Assembly: GCA_021324825.1 (NCBI GenBank)
Contig: JAJPII010000043.1
Span: forward strand, 1-49,058
DNA length: 49,058 nt
Source of the DNA: Spartobacteria bacterium
Lineage (GTDB): Bacteria > Verrucomicrobiota > Verrucomicrobiia > Chthoniobacterales > Chthoniobacteraceae
Direction of reading: 5' to 3'
The position numbers and the translations under genes are program-made. The notes under the pieces were generated by a model that saw only the letters and a list, made by a program, of their open reading frames with translations, did no database searches and was not told the origin of the DNA. Shown piece by piece: positions 16,620 to 23,054 of this stretch; the first letter of the stretch is position 1, and the number at the start of each line of letters is the position of its first letter.

Positions 16620-19212
16620 AACGGGAGTAAATCTCTTCGTCGTCTTCACCGCCCGGGTGGGCGGCCAGCAGCAGTTCCGCGGCTCTGTCTTTCTCGGCCT
16701 GCGCGTGGGCGACTTTGCGGAGGGGAAGAAGCCCGTTTGCCAGGGCGACGACCGCGCCGATCTGGTTGAAAACCATCGAGTGCATGACGCCGAAGCCCGC
16801 CAGGAATGCGCCCGTGATACAGATCGCATTGGGAACGATGATGAGCCCCCAGCTTCGGTTGATGTTGCGCTGGAGCGACTGGGAAATGTCCCGCAAGTGC
16901 AGGAGTTTCGCGAGGCTCTCCTCCATGAAGACGACCTGGGCAGTGTCGGTGGCGATGGTGGAAGCGCCGCGCAATGAGATGGAAACATTCGCTTTCTTTA
17001 GCGCGATGGAGTCGTTTATCCCGTCGCCGACGAAGCAGACCGTTCTCCCTTCCTTTTGCAGGAGCTCCACGTATTTGGCTTTGTCCTGCGGCAGCACTTC
17101 GGCGAAATAACGGTCCATGCCAAGCTTCTCCGCGAGTTTCCGGGTGGGCCGGTCATGATCGCCGGAAATGATCGCCAGATGTTTGGCTCCCCGTTCGCGG
17201 AGCCCGGCAATGACCTCCTCCACTTCCGGCCGGTTTGCAGCGCACATCTCGATGCCGCCGCCGAGAGCGCCATCCACCGCCACGAGGATGAGGGAGTTGC
17301 CCTCCCCATGGATGTTTTCCATCTCCCCGGCCAGCGCCGCGGGAAGCGGGATGCCCTCCAGTTTCATGAAGCGGGCGCTGCCGACGCGGACCGTGCGGCC
17401 ATCCACACTCACGGTGATGCCGTAGCCGACGTGGTATTTCGAATCGTCCGTTTTGGCGCTCGGGATTCCGAGCGATTCAAACTTCGCCTGGATGGCCTTG
17501 GCGATCGGGTGGCTGAACTTATGCTCCGCGGCGGCGGCCCATTGCAGGATTTGCCGGTCGGAGTATTCGCCGAATGTGATCACGCGGCCCACTTCCGGGC
17601 GTTCACGGGTGAGCGTGCCGGTTTTGTCGAACAGGAAGGTGTCCACCTTGCGCATCAATTCCAACGCGCGGCCGTCCTTGACGAGGATGCCGTGTTGCGC
17701 GCAGAGGGTGAGCGAAGTGAGCATGGCCAGGGGCGCGGCCATGCGGATGCCGGTGCCGAGATCGCAGTTGACCACGGCGGCGGCGCCATTGACGCCGATG
17801 GCGCCGAGGCCCAGGCCCGCGAGGAGGAGGGTCGGGATGACGGCTTTGTCCGCCAGTTCCTCGCCTTGAGTCTGGGAGCGGAGTTTGTAGCCCGCGGTGT
17901 CGTTCAGGATGCGCGCGATTTTTGCCGAGGTGGTCTCGGCGCCCGCGCTCGTGACCGCGACCTGGATCTTTCCAGCCAGCATCGTGGTCGAGGCGAAGAC
18001 TTTGTCGCCCTTCGTCTTTTCCGCGGGCGCGGATTCTCCCGTGAGAGCGTGCTGGTCGATCATGGCCATGCCTTCGACAATCTCTCCGTCCACCGGCACG
18101 GTTTCACCTGTGTTGATGATGATGACGTCGCCCTGGTTCAGCTTCTCGAGGGAAGTTTCGATCTCCACTCCGTCCTTATAGAGCCAGACAAAGCGCGGCT
18201 GCTTGCCGAAGACGTTCAGCAGCATCTTCTTGGAGTCATCCTCCGTCTTCTTCACGAGCTTGCGGCCGAAGCTGAGGCACCAGGCGAGGACGGCGCCGGC
18301 GAAAACCTGGTTGGTAGCCAGGCAGGCCACGACGACGATGGTGTCGAGGACGTCCACGCCCAGACGCTTTTCCTTGAAAAGGACGCGCCGGGCGCTCTTG
18401 AAACTCGGGATGACGGAATAGAGGAAGACGATGGCGGCCAGCGGCAGAAAGGCGGGCGCGATGAACTGAGCGGCCGCAGCCAAACCCAGTGACACGGTGC
18501 AAAGCGGCAGGTCAAGATCGGCTGGCGTCTTGCCGGCTTGCTCCGACTTGTGAAGCGCCTCGTCGAGGATCTCGATGAGCTGGCGCTTGTGAATCAAACG
18601 CTTGTTATAATAGACGAGGACGGTATCCGTGAGGTCGTTGGTCTGGTAGCGGTCCACGCCGGTGACGCTCATCAGTTCCCGTTCAATGGCCTGGCAGAGT
18701 TCCCGTTTGCGGTGCAACGCGGGGTTGTGAAAACGAATGCGCCCCCGCGTCTCATGCCGCACGGTCCAAGTGGAAATGAAGGAGCCATGCCGGTGCAGCC
18801 GCAGCGATTTCTTTTTCGACTGTAGACACGCCAGAGGAAAGGTCAGGGGCGCACCGCCGGGGGGCGAGCCCGCCGACAGAAACCGGGAAATTCTCCGTAT
18901 AAGATCGCGCCCCGAAGCGCCGTTCCTTCGGAAGAAGATTTGCGCGCGATTGATGAGACCTTCGATCTCCACCGACTCCACTTCGCGGGCGAGAAACGCG
19001 CGCTCGATGAACAGGCGGGAGAATTCCCCATGCGGATCGGAAAACAGCTTCACGCTGTGCACGTGGATCTGGTCCTCCGCGGGAAAGGAAATGCGGATGT
19101 CGCTTTCCGACGAAGACGCCGGGACCTCGCCTTCGAAGACCGCCTTCGAAGGGGAACGCTTCGGGCGCCGCGGGGCGCGGCGTAGAACAGTGGATGGCTT
19201 GGAACGCGACAT
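16618..19212 (-). CDS. Heavy-metal P-type ATPase (P1B-like) with two N-terminal ferredoxin-fold-like domains, catalytically intact
   Basis: At 864 residues this is a complete P-type ATPase: TGES at 391-394, phosphorylation motif DKTGT with Asp 529, an SHPIA locus and GDGIND at 729-734. Before the membrane domain lie a basic N-terminus, a domain with VHSVKLFSDPHGEFSRLFIERAF and an HMA_2-like domain (STWTVRHETRGRIRFHNPAL). The usual CPx metal motif in the membrane is replaced by NCDLGTGIRMAAP (Asp 484). That places it in the non-CPC subfamily with HMA_2-like domains. It would pump a transition metal out of the cytoplasm or into a compartment. A small basic protein gene lies 24 nt upstream. Confidence 0.9.
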   Translation of the reverse strand: MSRSKPSTVLRRAPRRPKRSPSKAVFEGEVPASSSESDIRISFPAEDQIHVHSVKLFSDPHGEFSRLFIERAFLAREVESVEIEGLINRAQIFFRRNGASGRDLIRRISRFLSAGSPPGGAPLTFPLACLQSKKKSLRLHRHGSFISTWTVRHETRGRIRFHNPALHRKRELCQAIERELMSVTGVDRYQTNDLTDTVLVYYNKRLIHKRQLIEILDEALHKSEQAGKTPADLDLPLCTVSLGLAAAAQFIAPAFLPLAAIVFLYSVIPSFKSARRVLFKEKRLGVDVLDTIVVVACLATNQVFAGAVLAWCLSFGRKLVKKTEDDSKKMLLNVFGKQPRFVWLYKDGVEIETSLEKLNQGDVIIINTGETVPVDGEIVEGMAMIDQHALTGESAPAEKTKGDKVFASTTMLAGKIQVAVTSAGAETTSAKIARILNDTAGYKLRSQTQGEELADKAVIPTLLLAGLGLGAIGVNGAAAVVNCDLGTGIRMAAPLAMLTSLTLCAQHGILVKDGRALELMRKVDTFLFDKTGTLTRERPEVGRVITFGEYSDRQILQWAAAAEHKFSHPIAKAIQAKFESLGIPSAKTDDSKYHVGYGITVSVDGRTVRVGSARFMKLEGIPLPAALAGEMENIHGEGNSLILVAVDGALGGGIEMCAANRPEVEEVIAGLRERGAKHLAIISGDHDRPTRKLAEKLGMDRYFAEVLPQDKAKYVELLQKEGRTVCFVGDGINDSIALKKANVSISLRGASTIATDTAQVVFMEESLAKLLHLRDISQSLQRNINRSWGLIIVPNAICITGAFLAGFGVMHSMVFNQIGAVVALANGLLPLRKVAHAQAEKDRAAELLLAAHPGGEDDEEIYSR

Positions 19213-19236
19213 GGCTTCGTTATGTCACAATTTTTC

Positions 19237-19551
19237 TCACGTCTCCGCCGCCGGGTTGCGAGCGGACCGCTTCTTCCTGGGCTCCGCGCGCGAGCGATCC
19301 TTCCTCTCCGCGAGATAGTCTTCAAAAGCCTCCTTCCGCGTGGCCGCAAGCTGGGCGACGGCGGAATAAAGGTCGCCGAGTTTTTCCCGGCTCTTTCCAA
19401 TGATAGGCTCGATCCGCTCCCGGAGTTCCGGAAGCCGCCCGGTGACAGACCGGAGAATATCCCCCGCTTTTTCCGTATTCAAAAGCGGAAGGCTCTCGCC
19501 TCTTTCTCGTGCGGGTTTTTTCCTGCGGTGGGCGCGGGCTTTGTCAAACAT
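19237..19551 (-). CDS. Small basic helical protein upstream of the P-type ATPase
   Basis: This 104-residue protein has very basic ends (KARAHRRKKPARER at the start, RKKRSARN near the end) and a helical amphipathic middle (LRSVTGRLPELRERIEPIIGKSREKLGDL). No family is recognised. It starts at ATG 19551, ends 24 nt before the ATPase gene and probably forms an operon with it. The basic tails resemble those of other proteins in this cluster. Confidence 0.55.
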   Translation of the reverse strand: MFDKARAHRRKKPARERGESLPLLNTEKAGDILRSVTGRLPELRERIEPIIGKSREKLGDLYSAVAQLAATRKEAFEDYLAERKDRSRAEPRKKRSARNPAAET

Positions 19552-19557
19552 CCGAAA

Positions 19558-19585
19558 AGAATAAAAGACACAGTGAATTAGTCAA
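19558..19585 (-). promoter_or_regulatory. Minus-strand promoter candidate for the small protein-ATPase operon
   Basis: TTGACT (19585-19580) and TATTCT (19563-19558) lie 16 nt apart on the minus strand, with the -10 box ending 6 nt before ATG 19551, so the message would be leaderless. In the same AT-rich gap a plus-strand TTGACA lies at 19596-19601 but without a clear -10 box. Confidence 0.4.
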
Positions 19586-19634
19586 GTTAACAGCCTTGAC
19601 AAAATTGAGCGCCGTCGCGATGGTCGGGTCCACT

Positions 19635-20366
19635 ATGAGTGTTCAAGCTCTCTCTCCGGGCGCTTTCGCCGCGCCCGCTCCCGCCACGAAGGTTCGCACG
19701 CGGAAGAAAACCGGAACGGCGACAAAAGGGATAATCCGAACGGGCGCGCGAAAGACGCAGTCCGAAGACGTGCGCCGGACCTCGCAGATTCTCAATGAGA
19801 TTCTACTCAGGAACCCGGATGCGAAATTCTTTACGATCGAAAAGATCCTGGGCGAGTTGGGCGTGACCTCGTTCGGAACTTCGCTCATGTTTTTTGCGAT
19901 TCCCGAGGTGCTGCCGATTCCGATTCCGGGCATCTCGGCCATCGTGGTGCTTCCCACCGGGGTGCTCTCCGCGCAAATGGCCGCCGGGAAGCGGGAGATC
20001 AGGCTGCCCCGGTTCATCCTCCGGCGCGCCGTGCCGCGGAAGGCGCTCGTCACTGCGATTCACGCCATCCTTCCCGTTCTCAAAAAGGCGGAGAAAATCA
20101 CCAAGCCTCGCTGGAAATGGGCCGCCTCGCCGGTTGCCCAGCGGGCGCTGGGAGTCTTCATCTTTCTCCTTGCGCTGGCGATCGCCTTTCCGATTCCCGG
20201 GTTCAACATGCCGCAGGCGATCGCGGTTTTCATGATAGGTCTCGGCTTGGTCGAAAAGGACGGGGTGGTGATCTGCGCCGGCGTCGTGACGGGGATCGCC
20301 TCTCTGCTGCTGCTCGGCGGAGTCATCTTCGGAGTGGGCTCGCTTCTCGGTTTCGGGAAGGCGTGA
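19635..20366 (+). CDS. ExoD-like membrane protein
   Basis: The region from about residue 50 matches the ExoD pattern: SQILNEILLRNPDAKFFTIE, then FGTSLMFFAIPEVLPIPIPG, ISAIVVLPTGVLSAQMAAG, LPRFILRRAVPRKAL and IAFPIPGFNMPQAIAVFMIG. ExoD proteins are inner-membrane proteins first linked to exopolysaccharide synthesis in rhizobia; their activity is unknown. Here the N-terminus carries a basic Arg/Lys/Thr-rich stretch. I chose ATG 19635 (243 residues); ATG 19620 or a GTG at 19509 are alternatives, but the latter overlaps the divergent gene. Confidence 0.8.
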   Translation: MSVQALSPGAFAAPAPATKVRTRKKTGTATKGIIRTGARKTQSEDVRRTSQILNEILLRNPDAKFFTIEKILGELGVTSFGTSLMFFAIPEVLPIPIPGISAIVVLPTGVLSAQMAAGKREIRLPRFILRRAVPRKALVTAIHAILPVLKKAEKITKPRWKWAASPVAQRALGVFIFLLALAIAFPIPGFNMPQAIAVFMIGLGLVEKDGVVICAGVVTGIASLLLLGGVIFGVGSLLGFGKA

Positions 20367-20393
20367 ACATTTTTATGAACCCTACTCGATAAG

Positions 20394-20399
20394 TATACT
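20394..20399 (+). promoter_or_regulatory. Possible -10 box before the phasin-like gene
   Basis: TATACT (20394-20399) lies 46 nt upstream of ATG 20446 in an AT-rich gap after the ExoD-like gene. A poor -35 (TTTTAT) is 17 nt upstream. A CGTCC-AAC-GGACG dyad follows in the leader. Confidence 0.3.
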
Positions 20400-20445
20400 T
20401 TAGTCTTGTGCTCCGTCCAACGGACGTGGAAACTGACAATCAAAT

Positions 20446-20889
20446 ATGACAACCAAAGCAAAAAAAGCCACTGTGGGAAACGCGTTTTCTGACTTGGGAG
20501 ACGCCTTGGAATCGGCTGCGAGCAGATTTGAAGAAGGCGCCTCCAATGCGCGGCAATCAGCCAGGAAAGCGGCTGGAACAACGCAACGCGTCGTGAAGAT
20601 CGGGATCTATAACGCCGCCTACGGCATTTCGTATGGCGCCGTCTATGCCACGGTCTTCCTGACCGAACTGCTGCCCGAAGACAGCACGGTGCGGCGCGGC
20701 CTCGAGGAGGGCGCGGACGCGGCCTTCGAAGCGCAGTCAAAGCAGGCGGCCGACAAGGAAGAACAATCTTCGGCAACCATCAAGCGCACGGTGAAGTCGA
20801 AGGCCCGGGCTGGGGCGAAGGGCGTCGCGAAACGGGCGAAGGGAGCAGGCGCCGCGGCGGCATCGGCTTACGAAGACGTTAAAGCGTAA
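20446..20889 (+). CDS. Phasin-like protein with a Tyr-rich membrane-active segment and K/A-rich tail
   Basis: The protein has 147 residues. An amphipathic helix (FSDLGDALESAASRFEEG) is followed by a hydrophobic Tyr-repeat segment (IGIYNAAYGISYGAVYATVF, about 52-71). The C-terminal third is rich in Lys and Ala (VKSKARAGAKGVAKRAKG), like the histone-like tails of granule-associated phasins such as PhaF. Family membership is my inference; no domain is certain. It ends 1 nt before the TTG start of the degenerate ATPase gene, so the two are surely co-transcribed. Confidence 0.65.
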   Translation: MTTKAKKATVGNAFSDLGDALESAASRFEEGASNARQSARKAAGTTQRVVKIGIYNAAYGISYGAVYATVFLTELLPEDSTVRRGLEEGADAAFEAQSKQAADKEEQSSATIKRTVKSKARAGAKGVAKRAKGAGAAAASAYEDVKA

Positions 20890-20890
20890 G

Positions 20891-23026
20891 TTGAGGCTTT
20901 CGGACGGCCTCGTGCGGCAGTTGGCAGTCATCAGCGGGCCGGCAAGGGGGGCGGCGCCGGAGGTTCTAGAGTTGCCAGGATTGGCGGTTCGGTTCCTGGA
21001 GGGCGGACCCGCGACTCTCCTTTCCGGAAGAACGATCTCGGCGGCGGCCCAGGTTCCGACCCGGCGGGAGTTTATCGATCGCCTATTCTCGTTGCGCCTG
21101 CTCGATTCGCTGCGACTAGACCCCAAAAAGGGCGAGGTGCGACTGGAATTCGCGGCAAGCAAAACGTCGCGTTCCGGGATCGTGGCATCGCTGGCCAAGG
21201 CTATTGGCGGCAACCGGCCGCCCGCGCTGACGCTGCCGCACGAGGAGGCCATCCTGGGCGGGGAGGAACGCCCGTTCGGGGTTTATCGCGCCGGCCCGGC
21301 ATTGACTTTGTGGCAGGTGGAGGCTCCTTCCACCCGGTATTTTCGGCTGACGCATCCGCTGTTGCGGCTCGAGTACATCCGCAAAAAGATTTTGGGGGAA
21401 CTGGCCACCCTGGCGGAGGTTAGTCCCCGGACGATCTACCTTCCCCTCCTGGGAAGCGCCTCCCTCCTCGTTTTTGTGCGCCCGCATCGTGTTGATCCCG
21501 CCCTGTTTCGGGAGGCGCTTGATCCGGTTCTGACCCGCTGCCTCTCCGGGGCCAAACCCCGCCCCCTGCCCAGCCCTCGCGATGTCTTGGTGAATGCAAA
21601 CCTCGGGCTGGCGCTGGCGAGCGACTTCCTCTTTCCCCCGCTGGGCGCCGCCAATGTCGCCGCCACCGCCCTTTTCGCCGCGGGTTACCTTCCCCGGGCT
21701 CTGGCCGGCCTGCGGCAGAGAAAGTTCACGCTCGAGGTCCTTTACCTCGCCATCGCGTCCCTCGCGGTGATCACGTATGATTTCCTGCCCACCGCGTTGA
21801 TGTATTGGCTGATGCGGTTCTGGGCGCGGCGGGCCAGGGGGTTGTATGACTCGCACCATTCGCGCCTTGTCGCCCGGTATCGGCTGCGCCCGCGCAGGAT
21901 TTGGATCGATCAGGGGGAGACCTCCCTGGAGACGCGGGTGGAAGAACTCACCCCTTCCAGCGTGGTTGCGCTCGGCGCGGGAGACATCGTGCCGGGAGAT
22001 GGGATCGTCGTAGACGGCGCCGCGGAAATCGACGAGCGATGGCTGACTGGAGCGCGAGAGAGCGTTCCCAAGATAAATGGCGACAAGATCTACGCTGCCA
22101 GCCGGGTGGTCGAGGGATCTCTGCGGATGAAAATCAAGACGCTGGGCGAGGACACGGCGGCGGGTCGCCTCGCGCGCTGGCACAGCGAGGCCCCCAGGCG
22201 GCGCGTCTCGGAATCCCCTGCGATGCAGAGAGCGGACAAGACGGTTCTGCCCGTCCTGGCGGCCGGCGCGATCGCGGCGGCGCAGGGAGGCCTCCCGCTG
22301 GCCAGAACGGTGCTTGGGCCTGACTACCTGACCGGGCCGGCGCTTTCCGAGGACCTCGACGCCCTCGCGGCAATCATGCGGGCGGCGAGTTCCGGCATCC
22401 TGATCGCCAGAAACTCGCCTCTGGAAAAACTGGGCGGCCCCGTGTGTGTGATCTTCGATGACACGATCCCGTGGCAGACGCCTGAGACTGTGGAAGGAAC
22501 CTTCGCCGAAATCGCGTTGAAGCAGGGAGTGGAGGAGGTCGTTTTTTTCTCGAAACGTTCACAGGAGGAAACGGCAAGGCTGGCGGCGCGTCTCGGGTTT
22601 GCAACCTTCCAGGCGGAAAGTTCCCAGGTTGCGAAACGCGCTTACATCGAACGAAGGCAGGGGGAAGGACGCACCGTTGTTTTCGTCGGGGATTGCGCGG
22701 CGGAGCGCGCCGTCGCGAAGAAGGCGGACCTGGCCGTTACCGTGCTGGCCCCACCGTTCGACCGCCTGGAAAAGGGAACCATCGCCCTGCTCTCCCCTGA
22801 CCTGCTGAAATTTCTGGAACTCAGGGCCATCGCCGCCGATCTGGCGGCTCACATCGAGACGGCCTTCCACGTCGCGCTCGCGCCGAACGTCGCCGCCGTA
22901 TTGGCGGCATTCTTCCTCACGCCGCCCCGCTTTACGTCGCTTGTCCTGACAAACCTCGGAACGCTCGCAAACTACATCCGGTCGGAGACCGTCCTCCACC
23001 TCGCGCAATCGAGTGCGGACGAATAA
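20891..23026 (+). CDS. Catalytically degenerate P-type ATPase paralogue (pseudo-ATPase A)
   Basis: This 711-residue protein, starting at a TTG, aligns with the intact ATPase at 16618-19212 throughout: first domain (REFIDRLFSLRLLDSLRLD), HMA_2-like domain (LTLWQVEAPSTRYFRLTHPLL), membrane helices, A domain and P domain. The catalytic motifs are changed. TGES is TGAR (386-389), DKTGT is DDTIP (Asp 523 kept, Lys and Gly lost) and GDGIND is GDCAAE (600-605). The membrane motif reads GPDYLTGPALS (Asp 478). The frame is intact, so it looks like a maintained pseudoenzyme rather than a decaying gene. Confidence 0.85.
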   Translation: MRLSDGLVRQLAVISGPARGAAPEVLELPGLAVRFLEGGPATLLSGRTISAAAQVPTRREFIDRLFSLRLLDSLRLDPKKGEVRLEFAASKTSRSGIVASLAKAIGGNRPPALTLPHEEAILGGEERPFGVYRAGPALTLWQVEAPSTRYFRLTHPLLRLEYIRKKILGELATLAEVSPRTIYLPLLGSASLLVFVRPHRVDPALFREALDPVLTRCLSGAKPRPLPSPRDVLVNANLGLALASDFLFPPLGAANVAATALFAAGYLPRALAGLRQRKFTLEVLYLAIASLAVITYDFLPTALMYWLMRFWARRARGLYDSHHSRLVARYRLRPRRIWIDQGETSLETRVEELTPSSVVALGAGDIVPGDGIVVDGAAEIDERWLTGARESVPKINGDKIYAASRVVEGSLRMKIKTLGEDTAAGRLARWHSEAPRRRVSESPAMQRADKTVLPVLAAGAIAAAQGGLPLARTVLGPDYLTGPALSEDLDALAAIMRAASSGILIARNSPLEKLGGPVCVIFDDTIPWQTPETVEGTFAEIALKQGVEEVVFFSKRSQEETARLAARLGFATFQAESSQVAKRAYIERRQGEGRTVVFVGDCAAERAVAKKADLAVTVLAPPFDRLEKGTIALLSPDLLKFLELRAIAADLAAHIETAFHVALAPNVAAVLAAFFLTPPRFTSLVLTNLGTLANYIRSETVLHLAQSSADE

Positions 23027-23040
23027 TTTCGCTCTGGCGG

Positions 23041-23054
23041 CTAGCTTAGACTAG
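23041..23054. repeat. CTAG-rich motif shared with 9036
   Basis: CTAGCTTAGACTAG contains the TAG stop of the following minus-strand gene, as the similar motif at 9036-9054 does. It lies in the 24-bp gap between convergent genes. Confidence 0.4.

Noticed and set aside
19509..19634. GTG start of the ExoD-like gene at 19509
   Set aside because: It would overlap the divergent 104-residue gene and its promoter, and the added residues look non-coding.
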